64,000 nt of DNA. Source: Wurfbainia villosa (Eukaryota > Streptophyta > Magnoliopsida > Zingiberales > Zingiberaceae). The position numbers were made by a program, and so were the translations under genes. Positions 10,091-22,353 of the stretch are shown here, in pieces (within the stretch, counting starts at the first letter, position 1; each line of letters opens with the position of its first letter). The notes beneath the pieces were generated by a model. That model was not told the DNA's origin. It did no database searches and saw only the letters and a program-made list of their open reading frames with translations. Where the stretch lies: the NCBI GenBank assembly GCA_025175895.1, contig CM045987.1:33134113-33198112 (forward strand), given 5' to 3'.

Positions 10091-11251
10091 TGGCTGTTTG
10101 ATCTTCGTTGTTATCACTGGGTTTTTTTATTGCTCTGTTTATGTCGTGGGTGTGGAGCTGTGATCGGTGGACAATCTGAATCTGGTACTTCATCGTTACA
10201 TCCTTGGGCAGAGAATGGAGGTAATGATGAGTGGGATTTTGTTTAAATTGAATCTGGTACAAACCCATACAATTAATTGGCTTGATTGATAGGTTAGTTA
10301 ATCTGATGGGATTTGCTTGCAGTTAGACTGATTAGATTTAGATCTAATGTGAGTAAGATTGCTAATCAGAAGCTTTGGAATTGAAGTCGGGCTGGGTAAG
10401 TTTCGGTTTGCATCCATTGTGATAGATGGTTATAGTTGTTGGTTGTTGTTTACTGATTTACCGTTACTGGAACGAGTTATATATTTGATAGAAATCCGAT
10501 TGATGTATTTATGTGGATCGTTGATGCTAGATGTGCAGATCGGATTGTCTGTTGTATCAAGAAGCTGGATGATTTTGGAAGGGGGGTTGTTCTTCCAGAT
10601 AAGCTATGAGAATGGATGTGGTGTAAGGTGAGTTCATGTTTGGATGTTTACGGATGCATACAAATATATGAGTCGATTCATCTTATAGTATTAAATTAAT
10701 TGGTGAATTAGTTAAGGATTAAGATTGGATTAGATTCTTATTCTTACTGTTTGGTTATGCCAGCATGAGTTATATACTCGGACTTTGATTCAAGACAGAT
10801 CATGGATGTGAGGACTATCGACACGATCTATGAATCAGGTGGGTAATTCCTACCCTGGTCAGGTAGTTTTAATGCATACAGATTTAGATGCATGATCATC
10901 TTATATGATCATGTTACCTTGACCCTGCTCTTATTATCTTATGCTTGAACTTGTCGTTGGCTATATTTACTCAAAGGTTGTTATCACATTTCCTTTATTA
11001 TGATTTAGGATTTTAGATGTGATGTAAATAGGCCTAAATGTTTAGCAGGGTGTAGATTTTGGAGTACGGATGATAACCTGATTTGTAAATTGGGTAAAGG
11101 TTCATCCGTGGGTAGGTAATACCCTAAATGTTGAATTTATTTCCAATACTCGTATGTTGCATACTTATTACCAACCATGTGTTGTGTAATGGTTAAGTGA
11201 AGGGTGATTAGTGTGTCGCTATGAACCGGTGGTCCCAGCTTGATATGGGCA

Positions 11252-11446
11252 GTCGAGTACGACTCTCTACAGGATAGAGAGTGCGTCGATCAGTTGAGTA
11301 CGACTCTCTATTGGATAGAGAGTTATGATCAGTTGAGTACGACTCTCTACAGGATAGAGAATCCATCGATCAGTTGAGTACGACTCTCTACAAGATAGAG
11401 AGGGTATTGATCATATGGGTACGACTCTTTGTTGAACAAAGAGTCT
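11252..11446 (+). repeat. Hairpin array, five units of about 41 bp
   Basis: Units start at about 11261, 11302, 11341, 11382 and 11423. Four carry ACTCTCTA paired with a TAGAGAGT-type arm around loops CAGGA, TTGGA or CAAGA; unit 3 ends TAGAGAAT. The fifth reads GACTCTTTG...CAAAGAGTC, with both arms changed together. Confidence 0.9.
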
Positions 11447-12763
11447 GTGGTAGATGTCTATACGTGTGACAACACATTCATGTCATTTGCATGCATTCTG
11501 ACGACATAGTCTCCCTTGGGGATGAGAGAGTCGTCAGTCATTTTGCCTCCCAGGTTACTTCCCGAGGTGTAACTTGTGTGAGGGCAGAGCATCTATTGTG
11601 CCGCACTCTACCACTATAGACGGTGGTAGTTGGAGTTGCGTGCAGTTGTCCTTGGTGCGTGGCACTCGACCACTCATTGGTAGTGTCAGTCGGAGTGGCC
11701 AGCAACAGGGACTCCTGTTGTGTAGCGAGCTCTTTACGCTCATATGCTTCTTGATCATACTGCCCACTCGACCACTCTAGAGCGGTGGTTGGTGTTGAGT
11801 TGGGACAGTTGTCATGTCGTGCCACCTAGGCCACACTGGAGGCGTGGTAGCGAGTAGGGGTGAGCAGGCATGACCATGCATGCTGCATTGCTGTATCTTA
11901 TGACGCTTTGCATATTACCATATATATATACATATTTGCATGTATATATATATATGCTTATCGTGATGTTGCATTTGTTTGTATTATGCTTGCTGCATTT
12001 GTTTGTACATCATATTCATGCATGCTTCTTGCATTGTTATACGGTTGTGTCGGATACTTATATATGTGTTGGACAGACCATTAGATACCTTGACCTGTAG
12101 TATGAGTATGTTGTGAGTTGGTATTACTCTTCCTGTTATATATATGTTGGATATATGTACAGGTTGGATCAGAGTAGCGTAGCAGACTTTCAGGTATGTC
12201 TGCATTTTACGTTGTTCATTTGGTTAGATGGTATATGCTTGTATTTATATACTATGCTGATATACCTGTTGTACCTTTAGATTATGTTGTTGAATTACAT
12301 GTGATATTTGATATATACATATTTTTTTCTATTACCTGCTGAGTTTTACTCACCACCACCACGGACCCTGGGTTTTTCTGTCGCCCAGGTAACAGGTAGA
12401 AGTCTTCGTGACGACTTGGAGCACCGCTGGCTGACATCTCATCTCATCTCCGAGACTCTGGTGGTTGTGTTGGGCTTTTCGTATGAGTGTATTGTATTTG
12501 GAGTTTTCGTGATGTACTATGTTGTGGATTCGGATTTTGTCGAGGTTTCATTATGTTGTGATGTGTTAGTCATACCGATATGCATGTGTGTAGTTTGAGA
12601 TGTTGTATTATATTTTCGCTGTGTTTTGTGTAGTTGTTGTTTTCATATATATATGTATATTGTTGTTGTTGTGGCCTACGGGCCTTGTATTAACCCGAAA
12701 TATTGCCACATATAGGGGAGATGTCGTCCGTTTACTAGCATGGCATGCTCTCGGGGCGTGACA

Positions 12764-14594
12764 TATTTGTCGTAGTACTATTTTAAATTAATTACTGAAC
12801 CCCCTAACTACACTAATATAGTATAGTGGATGGCCCAGATCGTTTCTCAACGAGTGTAATCAATAGAATATTAAACTTAGGATCACTAATTATTGCTTGG
12901 GTTTTCTATTGAAGATTGGGGGTTTGGGTTTTAAAAGACTAATCCTACTGGACGAAAAGGCAATGCACAAAATTAAATCAACAAAAACTGAAAGAGGAAA
13001 TAATTTGATCAACCCAAGATAGGCCTGGTGAATGAACAAGTTCCTCCGGCTAAGTCCAACGAAGCTCGATCGAAACTCTGCAAACGACATTGGATGTGGG
13101 ATAGTGCAAACTTCTGAATTTAGTAGTTTGATGGATGCTCCAAACTCTTGCGAATCCGATTGAGCTCGAAGAAGTGTCGTCAGGACGGAACTCCTCGAAT
13201 CCGAAAGAGAAGGTGGGTGAGCTATGGAGATGGAGGACGTCGCCGAAATCTTTCGATGAAGCGGTTCCTCCTCGAATCTGTGGAGGAAAATGGATGGAAG
13301 AAAGGTGAGGGCAGCTGCTAGGGCTCAAGGGAAGAAGAGATTTAACTAACAACCAAATGAAATAAGCAATGCATCAACGAAATCTAATGCTTGAACATGA
13401 TGTAAAGTAAAGCATGAAACTAAATCTAACCTAATGAACTATAACCTAATTACTCTAAGAAGCATTTCACTGAACAATATGTAAGCATGAAAGAAATCAA
13501 ACCAACTACGTGCAATTCTAAACATGAAAGGGAAATTTGATTACAAACATTCAATACAAACTAAACTAACAAACAATCAAACGAAAGCTTGCTGTCCAAA
13601 ATTTGGAATAGGGCTGAAATTGGAGCTGCCGGCGGTGCTATGGAGATGGTAGAGCTGGTTGCCCGAGCTGCTGGTTGGATGGAGAGTGGACTGCCGGTGG
13701 TGGATGGAACCTCGGATCGGAGGTGGAACGGATGGCTGGTGGTGGAGAAGTGGTTGTGCATCGGTGTCGCGTGAAGATGGGGCGAAACCGGCTGTGGAGA
13801 AGCACTATGGTTGTCAGCGGTAGAGGAGGTGGAGGAGACCACCGATCACCGGAGAAGGAGGGAATCCCCTTTCCTCTTCGGCGACCAACGGGGAAGGGGA
13901 TGAGCTCGGCGGTGAAGAAACGACAGAGGAGGCATCGGGTACGAGCGAGAAGAGGAAGAAAATGTCGGCCCTAGAACTTGGAAGATGTTGGTTTAATTAA
14001 ATGCATTTCCTTAGCCGTTCGATTCAAGCACCCTTCAATCCCAACCGTCCAATAAATCTAGTGCTTGATTAAATTGATTAATCCCTTAAGCTGGTTGTGC
14101 ATCCAACGCTGAGAATTCTCTGACTTTGAATGGATGGATCTGATCCATCTGAAGGGATAATCACGATCGGTCGAATCTGAATGAAGGGCTCAGATGTCTA
14201 GATCTAAATGTATGGACTGGATCTCTCCAGATCTGGATAGATGGCTCAAAATCAGGTACTTTCATCGGACGATTCATAATGCTTAGATCTGATCCCTTGA
14301 TTGAATTGCCTCTGATCTTGATAAAGGGCTCAGATTAAATCAACTTGAAATGCCCATTATGATCCTAGATGAAGCCATATTTGATCCAACTTGAGTCTAG
14401 TCCATTGGCTCATCTCGATCTCCTACAAATAAAGATAAATTTTGCATATAAGCCCAAAATTTAGGAGAATTTATAATTAGGTCCCAAAATGAATCCAACT
14501 CATAAAACATGCAAATAATCAATAATTAAACACACGAGAGGATAAAAACAGTGATATTAAGGACCAAAATAACACGATAAAATAGTAGTTATCA
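12764..14594 (-). repeat. 3' LTR of element D (27 bp short)
   Basis: It matches 17540-19375 throughout. The terminal 27 bp present in the other LTR (17513-17539) are missing because Gypsy-1 is inserted there; they should lie to its left, outside the window. Frames at 13050-13352 and 13561-13842 have diverged partners in the other LTR and are compositional. Confidence 0.88.
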
Positions 14595-14608
14595 ATTCCC
14601 CCACACTT
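14595..14608 (-). promoter_or_regulatory. Polypurine tract of element D
   Basis: On the minus strand AAGTGTGGGGGAAT runs directly into TGATAAC of the LTR. A second similar purine tract, also next to a conserved 'cctgagcaag/cctgggcaaa' segment, occurs at about 15490-15500. Confidence 0.75.
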
Positions 14609-16443
14609 ATTCTTGCACGTCCTGAGCAAGTAAAGAAAACTAAAAGCATACTAAAGGAATATGTCCCTAGCAATTCCCAATCATATATAGAAAATCGTGA
14701 AAGAAAGTAACCTAGGATTGTCAAATCTCAAAGACTCAAGCAATCATTGACTCAAATCTTACACAGGTTAACAAACATGGTGACTTCAATCCATCATGAA
14801 TAAACCAAGAATGATTAAGCCTCACAAGATAAGTAGTGGTTTTTCTCGCTCTCATAAGCATGTAATAGTGGAGTTCACTCAAGCTACTCATGATTTATAA
14901 ACTACTATATGCATGCTTTTCTTCTACCTTCACCACTATATACACATAAGAATGCACAATCACTGAAGGCTTATTAAGAATGTAAGGGAAACATGAATAC
15001 AAGAAAAATGACAATATGTGCGGAAGGAAAGAAAGATAAGAAATGAAATAGCTAAAGAAATGCAAGAAGATATGGAAATACTGGAATGCTACATAGATGA
15101 GTACAAGAAAGCATTGCCCAAAAATTTTTCTTCCAACCCAATTAACTTGTAAACAACCCTTATCACATTCTTCAATACAAATCTACTAATGATATACAAT
15201 AAATCTCTCAATAATTGTAACAAGGGATGTCGTTAACAAAAATACTATCACACATAAATAAAAATGGCACAACATGTAAAAATTTTTACAATACTTTTTT
15301 TTTCATGGGCACCCAATTTTTTTTCAGTTTTTTTTTCAAATTTTTTTTTTTTACATGTAGTGCACTTCCTTATGGTCCAAGAAAGAAAACATCAAGCTCA
15401 GCTAAAAAGATAAAGAGCATGGCTAGCTCATGGTGATCAAGCACGACTTGTCTATGCTTACACTAAATTTTCCCTGAGCTACTCCTCTCCCCCACACTTA
15501 AATTTTTGTCCATCCTGGGCAAAACACTCAACATGGATCATCCAAGTATTCCACATCCAGAAATAAAAATGGAGAAGAAAGTAATGGAAGGAAAGAAAAA
15601 ATATAAGGATGAATGACTAGAATGTTATTCAAATAAAAATGTGATGATAAAAGAAGTGAAGGAAAACAAATGTGATTGCCTTCATAATAATCATGCAAAC
15701 CTACTGTTGTGTGGTCTCGAAAGAATCAAAGCAAGTTATAGAGTTACAATAACCACAAGTGCACCACACACAAGCAATAAAAATAGGCTCAATCCTCACT
15801 AGGTAAACAAAAATAATCAACTCAGTCTATCGACATAGAATCCATCACCAAGTAGTAACCACATACAATCAAATAATCCATTCATGACAATAAATCCCTG
15901 AAACTCGACAATCAAATTTAACTAGCTTTCACGACTTCTAAGATGATATAAAGGAATACATAGAAAATTTATTTGAAAAACTGACAAAATAAAAACTTAA
16001 CAACCAAAACATAATAACTAAAATAAAAACAAATGAAGTAAAAGAAATGTATATACAAAGAAAAAGAAAAATAAAAGAAGATGAGATGGAGCAAACTCCC
16101 CTGAGGTCCTGTGGTTGGAGAAGATTCAGTAAAAGGAGCCACGCAGGCCGTGGAGTGCTCCGAAAGAAATTCCATCCTGGTGGTTGAAGAAGATTCAATT
16201 TAAGCATCCATGCCGAGAGTGGGATGGACTGAATGGAGGTGAGCGCCTTCACGGTGTTATCAGGATAGTACTGTGCTGCTCCCTCCAATATGATCGCCTT
16301 CTTATATGTAATCTCTGGTGGTCGGAAGCGATTCAGGAAAAGTGTCCAGCCTTGGGGCTGGATTATTGCATTTTCTATTAGGGTCTTCATCAGCAAAATT
16401 CTAGGAGACTCTGGCTGAGATGGAAGTGTCCAATCTGGGGGCC
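14609..16443 (-). other. Non-coding interior of element D
   Basis: About 1.8 kb of AT-rich DNA. It contains a partial internal duplication of the purine-tract zone near 15480-15540 and T-homopolymers at about 15294-15353. I find no pol motif on either strand. Confidence 0.6.
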
Positions 16444-17298
16444 TCAGCTATCCACCACTTCCATGGGAATCAGCTCATCAGAATTGCTTGTCGCCACTGT
16501 CTCACTTGTCTTCTGGTTTGGCTGGCAAGTCTGGGCACTAGTATCTGGAAACTGCTCCTTTTCTTCAGAATAATCTAGGGCATAAACAACATCACAGAGT
16601 AAATCTAAACTGCTAGTATCATCCTGCAAGTCATCGACCACAGAAGCAACTTCATCATTATCTTGAGCATCAGATAGTACATAATCATCATGCACATCAG
16701 CAGAGGAGTCCTGTAGCGCTGCAGAGGTAGAAGCGTACATATTACCAGCTCTGCAATCCATCTCCTCAGGCACATCACCAGCATCAAAAATTATCTCTGA
16801 GAAAAATTGAGAGGAATCTTGTGCTTGTGTCTGGCTGATTGATGATGCAATTTGATCTAGCAGAATTTGCATGTTCTGTATCCGTTGATGACTATTGTTC
16901 ATTTGTTGCTGATATTGATGTAGAAATTATGCTAGTTTTTCTAGTGTCTCTGTATTTTCTTGACTGGGACCAGGGGTTTCTTCACAGTAACTTGATTGAT
17001 CTCCCCAACTAGGCATGTAAGTATCAATGGACGGTGGAGGTAGATAGAACTGAGACTGCTCAGGGGCATAGAGTGGTGTGTGCCCATACTTGAAATTTGA
17101 ATCAAAATTATGGAAAGATGTACCAGAAATTGAATTATATCTGTCCTGCTGATAAGACTGATGATACTGAGAAACAGGCTGATGATATTGCGACTGGTAC
17201 TAATAATAATCATCTTCAGGTTGGTAATACTCTTATTGCCCAGTGCCTGAATAGTAAGCATCACTGAGATCTCCAAATGGCTGATAATAGGGATCCAT
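16444..17298 (-). pseudogene. Gln/Tyr-rich then acidic ORF of element D, three stops
   Basis: An ATG at 17298-17296 opens a frame of 285 codons, including the terminal stop at 16444, that would be continuous but for stops at codons 22, 33 and 124. Each is TAA or TAG where the surrounding Gln-rich sequence suggests CAA or CAG. Residues 1-60 are rich in Tyr and Gln (MDPYYQPFGDL, SQYHQSYQQDRY), then comes a Pro/Tyr segment (FYLPPPSIDTYMP). Around residues 118-165 is a helical Gln-rich stretch (HQYQQQMNNSHQRIQ), and the last 100 residues are acidic (Asp, Glu, Ser). The helical stretch resembles C-terminal parts of some Tat/Athila gag proteins, but I cannot assign it firmly. No zinc knuckle is visible. 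The ORF is the only coding capacity in the element. Confidence 0.55.
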
Positions 17299-17490
17299 GT
17301 TTAAAGAAATTTTCTATCTTTCTTGAAATACTAACAAACAATATCAAAAGACACAAGAAGCATACATGATAAAATACATGGATATATAAGAGAATAAAAT
17401 AATGAAGCCCTAAACAAAATTTTTGAATTTTGATATTTTTTTTCAGAAAAATTGTTAAACAATCCAAAGTCTACCAAACATCATTACACT

Positions 17491-17510
17491 CCCCACCAAC
17501 GATGCCAAAA
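17491..17510 (-). promoter_or_regulatory. Degenerate primer binding site of element D
   Basis: The minus strand just inside the LTR end reads TTTGGCATCGTTGGTGGGGA. The usual Tat/Athila-type site reads TTTGGC, then GCCGTTGCCGGGGA, so about four positions differ. Confidence 0.55.
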
Positions 17511-17512
17511 TT

Positions 17513-19375
17513 TGATGAACATCAGTTATTTTGTACAGGTATTTGTCGTGGTACCATTTCAAATTAATTACTGAACCCCCTAACTACACTAATATAGCAT
17601 AGTGGATGGCTCATATAGTTTTCCAACGAGTGTAATCGATAGAATATTAAACTTAGGATCACTAATTATTGCTTGGGTTTTCTATTGAAGATTGGGGGTT
17701 TGGGTTTTAAAAGATTAATCCTACTGAACGAAAAGACAATGCAAGAAATTAAACCAACAAAAACTGAAAGAGGAAATAATCTGATCAACCCAAGATAGGC
17801 CCGGTGAATGAACAAGTTCCTCCGGCTAAGTCCGACGAAGCTTGATCGAGACTCCGCAAATGACAATGGATGTGGGATGGTGCAAACTCCTGAATCTAGT
17901 AGTTTGATGGATGCTCCAAACTCTCACAGATCTGGTTGAGCTCGAAGAAGTATCGTCGGGACGAAACTCCTCCTCGAATCCGAAAGAGAAGGTGGATGAG
18001 CTGTGGAGATGGAGGACGTCACCAAAATCTCTCGATGAAGCGGTTCCTCCTCGAATCCGTGGCGGAAAATGGATGGAAGAAAGGTGAAGTCGGCTGCTAG
18101 GGCTCAAGGGAAGAAGAGATTTTACTAACAACCAAATGAAATAAACAATGCATCAATGAAATCTAATGCATGAACATGATGTAAAGTAAAGCATGAAACT
18201 AAATCTAACCTAATGAACTACAACCTAATTACTCTAAGAAGCATTTCACTGAACAATATGTAAGCATGAAAGAAATCAAACCAACTACGTGCAATTCTAA
18301 ACATGAAAGGGAAATTTGATTACAAACATTCAATACAAACTAAACTAACAAACAATCAAACAAAATCTTGTTGTCCAAAATATGGAATAGGGCTGAAATT
18401 GGAGTTGCCAACGGTGCTGTGGAGATGGTGGAGTTGGCTGCCCGAGCTACTGGTCGAATGGAGAGTGGACTGTCAGTGGTGGATGGCACCTTCGATCGGA
18501 GTTGGAACGGATGGTCGGCGATGGAGAAGCGGTTGTGCGTTGGCGTCGCGTGAAGATGGGGTGGAATCGGCTGTGGAGAAGCGGCTGTGGTTGTTGATGG
18601 TAGAGGAGGTGGAGGAGACCACCGGTCATTGGAGAAGGAGGGAATCCTCTTTCCTCTCTGGCGACCGGTGGGGAAGGGGATGCGCTCGGCGGTGAAGAAA
18701 CGACAGAGGAGGCGTCGGGCGCGAGCGAGAAGAGGAAGAAAATGTCGACCCCAAAACTTGGAAGATGTTCGTTTAATTAAATGCATTTCCTTAGTTGTCC
18801 GATTCAAGCACCCTTCAATCCCAAACATCCAATAAAGCTAGTGCTTGATTAAATTTATTAATCCCTTAGGCTGGCTGTGCATCCAACGATAAAGAATTCT
18901 CCGACTTTGAATGGATGGATCTGATCCATCTGAAGGGATAATCACGATCGATCGAATCTGGATGAAGGGCTCAGATGTCCAGATTTAAATGTATGGACTG
19001 GATCTCTCCAGATCTGGATAGATGGCTCAGAATCAGCTACTTTTATTGGATGGTCCATAATGCTCAGATCTGATCCCTTGATTGAATTGCCTCTGATCTT
19101 GATAAAGGGCTCAGATTAAATCAACTTGAAATGCCCATTATGATCCTAGATGAAGCCATATTTGATCCAACTTGAGTCTAGTCCATTGGCTCATCTCAAT
19201 CTCCTACAAATAAAGATAAATTTTGCATATAAGTCCAAAATTTAGGAGAATTTACAATTAGGTCCCAAAATGAATCCAACTTATAAAACATGCAAATAAT
19301 CAACAATTAAACACACGAGAGAATAAAAACAGTGATATTAAGGACCAAAATAACACGACAAAATGGTAGTTATCA
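17513..19375 (-). repeat. 5' LTR of element D (1863 bp)
   Basis: Plus-strand ends are TGATGAAC and GTTATCA. It is clearly diverged from 12764-14594, with scattered substitutions and short indels, pointing to an older insertion than Gypsy-2. Confidence 0.88.
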
Positions 19376-19376
19376 A

Positions 19377-19484
19377 AGGGTCATTAGGAGGGTATCTAGG
19401 GAAGTTATCCCTAAGGAATACCTAGTAAACCCAAGGAGCTCCAATAGGTATTGGGTTCCTAGGAGCATGATTGATTCATGCTAA
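19377..19484 (+). pseudogene. gag: gag C-terminal fragment, element B
   Basis: Thirty-five codons and a TAA: RVIRRVSREVIPKEY, then SSNRYWVPRSMIDSC. This is the same tail as in A at 861-968 and E at 63398. It is cut at its start by the insertion of D. WVPRSMIDSC ends one residue differently from the A and E copies. Confidence 0.8.
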
Positions 19485-21330
19485 ATGGGTTGGGATGTGT
19501 CAACCTTGATTGGATGGGTAGTTAACTCAACCATAGCAAAGTTGACACTTTAGGTCATTTCCAAGGTTATGGGATACTTTGGAAATAAGGTTGAATTTAA
19601 TCCTAAAGAATTTTAGGATGTGCCAATATATTTTGAGAACCATGAAAAATTGATCAAATTGGCACAATTAAGGTTTAGAGCTCTTGGTGTGTCATTTTGG
19701 ATTTTTGGCACACATGGTAGATATGAGTAGTATGGCAAAAAGAACTTAATCCTAACAAATGACAACTAATATTAAAATTTTAGGTATTTTTATGCCTTAC
19801 ACTTTATTTGCCATGATTTATTTGCCATATACCATGTCATGACATTATATCTTATTTTTATCATATAAAATGTCATGATTATACTTAGGGTTAGTTTTTA
19901 TGTCATGTGTTATTTACATTGTCTTCATATGCCATGACATCATGATTTTTGGCACAAGCTTATTTATGTTATATTATATGCTATAATCATCATTTATGCA
20001 TTTAGAATTAATGAAAATTGATTTAAGGACAATTGGCATGATTTGAAGTCTCATGTATAAGGGAATCAAATAGTGTTGCCTTAGAAAAATACATGAGACC
20101 TAAGTTTAGGATGAAAAAAACCCACATCTCACATCACATTGACATGTATGTATATTGATACACCCTAGACACATGTGAGATGCTAGGAAATGAGTTAAGT
20201 TTAAGGTGTATAGTTTTTACATCTAGATGAACTCAAACTTATCTTATACCATGGATGAATCATGAGGAAAGCTTATGTATAAGTCATGTGCATTAAGCCC
20301 ATAGATCATGGTTCAATATAAGATTTTAAAAACATTTCAAAATCATTTTGAAAAATCTTGGTGTAGTTTATCTTTTGATAGAAGTCACCATTGATGAAGT
20401 TGATATAAAGTAGGCTCAAAACAATGAAGTTTTTCTTGTTTTTGAACTTTGTATCAATCTCACTATTTTATGGGCATTTTATTTTTCAAATATTTTTCAC
20501 CCATAATGATTGACCTAAGTATTATACATATGAATTTTCATGATTTCTTGATTTATGTATAATTACTTATTATTTTCTAAATTTCAATTTTCTGAACCTG
20601 ATTTCTACATTTGCAGAAATCAATCGACTGCCATGAATGACAGTCGACTGGCATCAAGGGCAGTCAACTGTTGACTGACAAAGTCAACTACCAATGTTGA
20701 TTTCGGGTAAATAAGGATGTTTAACCAATGTTTCAGCTGTTAGGCTACCCTAATTGCTCCTAACCCTAGGATATACTTTGGAAAGCATTATAAAGGGTGA
20801 AAATTCATTGGATATGGATTAGGAGAATTGTTTAGGATGTGTATCAAATTTTAAGGGGGGTGAAAGTTCAATGTTGAATCTTTGCCCTTAATTTTGATTG
20901 TTTAGTGTTCCTATAGGCTTAGGGACTCTCCAAGGACATTGTTGGTGCAATGGTCAAGGAGGAGTAAACCTTTAGGGGGAGGTTATCCATCATGGGATAA
21001 TGGATGTATTCTTCCTCATGGGGGGGAGGGGCGGGGGATTTAGAGAATTTGGAGAAGTGAAGATTGCCTCTCTTTAGTGATATGAGACTTATCACTAGGA
21101 AGACTGAAGGCATCCTAGATGTTTTTGGACCAAGAGAGAGATTGTAAGATCTCATTGAATATGAGACATTGACACCCTTGGGTAGAGCCTTTTTTATGTA
21201 TGTCAAAAATGGGGAGAATTGATGGGGGAAATTGATGGGAGAATTTGGAATTCCCAATTAGACAATTGGTAGGATTGGTTTGAGTTAGTGTTCTAACTCA
21301 AAGGTATTTGATTTTTGTCAAACATCAAAA
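19485..21330 (+). other. Non-coding internal region of element B
   Basis: It is colinear with 969-2833 of A, including 'tgtcaaccttgattggatgg' just after gag and 'ttggtgcaatggtcaagg' near the 3' end. It carries one CAGTCGACTG (20641-20650) with near copies at 20624-20695. No pol motif is present. Confidence 0.7.
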
Positions 21331-21338
21331 AAAAAGAT

Positions 21339-22353
21339 TGCTGGTGCAATCGACCCAGGTCACGATTGACCAGACTCGAGTAGTATTTTGATGTTTGACG
21401 ATGAGTTGACCATTGTTTGACAATGGGTTGACTATATGGTTGACATGGGGTTACCCATATGATGTATAAGTCCAAATGGGACACTTGGCATTGGAAAGTT
21501 CCCAAGTCATGAGTACTTGGCATGGAAAGTCCCAGCATGGGTCTTGGCAAGGGAAAGTCCAAGCATGAGTCTTGGCAATTGGAAAGTTCAACATGGGTTG
21601 GCATGGAAAGTCCAAGGGTGTAGTTTTGGTCACGTAAGTCCAAGTGTGTAGTCTTGGCAGTGAAATTCTAAGTCATGAGTACTTGGCAATTGAGAAGTCC
21701 AAGGTTTGATATTGGCGGCATAAAGTCCAAGGGTGGAGTCTTGGCAGTATAAGTCCAATGGTTGGCGGCGTAAAGTCCAAGCGTGTGTCTTGGCAGCGTA
21801 AGTCTAATTTGCCTTGGCGGTGTAGACCATCTTAGCATGACAATAGCTAATGGAAGCATCTGAAGGCTAGTGTATGGATGAACAAGTCATTGATGACTTG
21901 GAGGGATCTAATAGGCATGAGGCTGATAGAGGTGGCTAGAAGGCTTAGGTCTAGGCTAAGGGTGGTCTAGCAAGTATGAGGGCATCATACTTGGGGTTAA
22001 ACCTCATGGCTGAGGTTTAGCGATCGACTGGTCAAGTGTTTGACACTTAGTAACCGAGTCGACACTAAGCAGTCGACTAGGATTATGACCAATCGACTGT
22101 CGAGAGTCGACTTGGGTTTGACTGCGGTGAGAGGCCTTGGAAGTCGACTACTAGCATTGGGCAGTCGATTGACCATGAGCAATCGACTGCCATGGAGGAC
22201 AGTCGACTACTGTTTGCTTTGGTCATGAAGGCAGAATGATCCACAGTTGTTTCCGCTGCGCATAACAATCTTTGTAGAAAAATGTGAATGATTTCCATCG
22301 TCAAGCAACGAACGCGTCATTCACCCCCTCTAGCGCTCACCGAAGTTCCTACA
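21339..22353 (+). repeat. 3' LTR of element B (1015 bp)
   Basis: It begins TGCTGGTGCAATCG (degenerate TGTTGG) and ends TTCCTACA. The hairpin array is at about 21460-21825 and the degraded palindrome cluster at about 22022-22210. It is about 500 bp shorter than the LTR of A and lacks much of the segment after the palindromes. Confidence 0.82.

Larger units (their letters stand above)
4360..12763 (+). mobile_element. Gypsy-1: Tekay/Del-like chromovirus, split at its 5' LTR
   Basis: The order is a truncated 5' LTR (4360-4637), Met-tRNA primer site, 4.7 kb of degenerate gag-pol, polypurine tract and 3' LTR (9323-12763). The right end abuts TATTT at 12764, and the 5' LTR of D shows that TATTT lies 27 bp inside that LTR (17540-17544). 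Gypsy-1 is therefore inserted in the 3' LTR of D, and the rest of its 5' end should be upstream of base 1. Long LTRs, the primer site, the integrase type and a chromodomain-like tail place it among chromoviruses; the Tekay/Del label is an inference. Confidence 0.85.
9323..12763 (+). repeat. 3' LTR of Gypsy-1 (3441 bp)
   Basis: It runs from TGTAAAATGCC to GCGTGACA. Order inside: an AT-rich start, a pyrimidine-rich GC-rich leader (9481-10090), a conserved CAGGTGGGTAATT element near 10839, a hairpin array (11252-11446), a series of CCAC...GTGG inverted repeats (about 11605-11850), TA-rich DNA near 11925-11955, and a CACCACCACCACGGACCC zone near 12350. The same order is kept in Gypsy-2 and in the solo LTRs at 38663, 45635 and 52814, despite heavy divergence. 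Confidence 0.9.
12764..19375 (-). mobile_element. Element D: pol-less Tat/Athila-like LTR element
   Basis: Two direct repeats of about 1.85 kb (12764-14594 and 17513-19375) flank 2.9 kb. On the minus strand the LTR starts TGATAACTAC and ends GTTCATCA. A primer-site-like sequence follows the 5' LTR, and a purine tract AAGTGTGGGGGAAT precedes the 3' LTR. This purine tract and the TTTGGC..CGTTG primer site are typical of Tat/Athila elements, as I recall the families. The interior has a single degraded ORF and no RT, integrase or protease. D interrupts the gag of element B at 19376. Confidence 0.75.
19376..22353 (+). mobile_element. Element B: SIRE-like copia derivative, 3' part
   Basis: It begins inside gag, immediately after the LTR of D, and continues through the pol-less interior to a 3' LTR ending at 22353. 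The next bases belong to the RNase H frame of Copia C, so B lies within Copia C. Its 5' part should be left of the window, on the far side of D. Confidence 0.8.

Noticed and set aside
11252..11446. CRISPR-like array (palindromic repeats at about 41-bp period)
   Set aside because: Spacers are not unique, the setting is a plant LTR, and there are no cas genes.
13050..13352. Small gene pair 13050-13352 / 17826-18131
   Set aside because: The pair is the same LTR segment of element D in its two copies; substitutions and indels do not favour keeping the frame.
15294..15353. T-rich homopolymer run as a terminator or retroposon tail
   Set aside because: It lies inside element D with no adjacent LINE/SINE body or target duplication; treated as low-complexity DNA.
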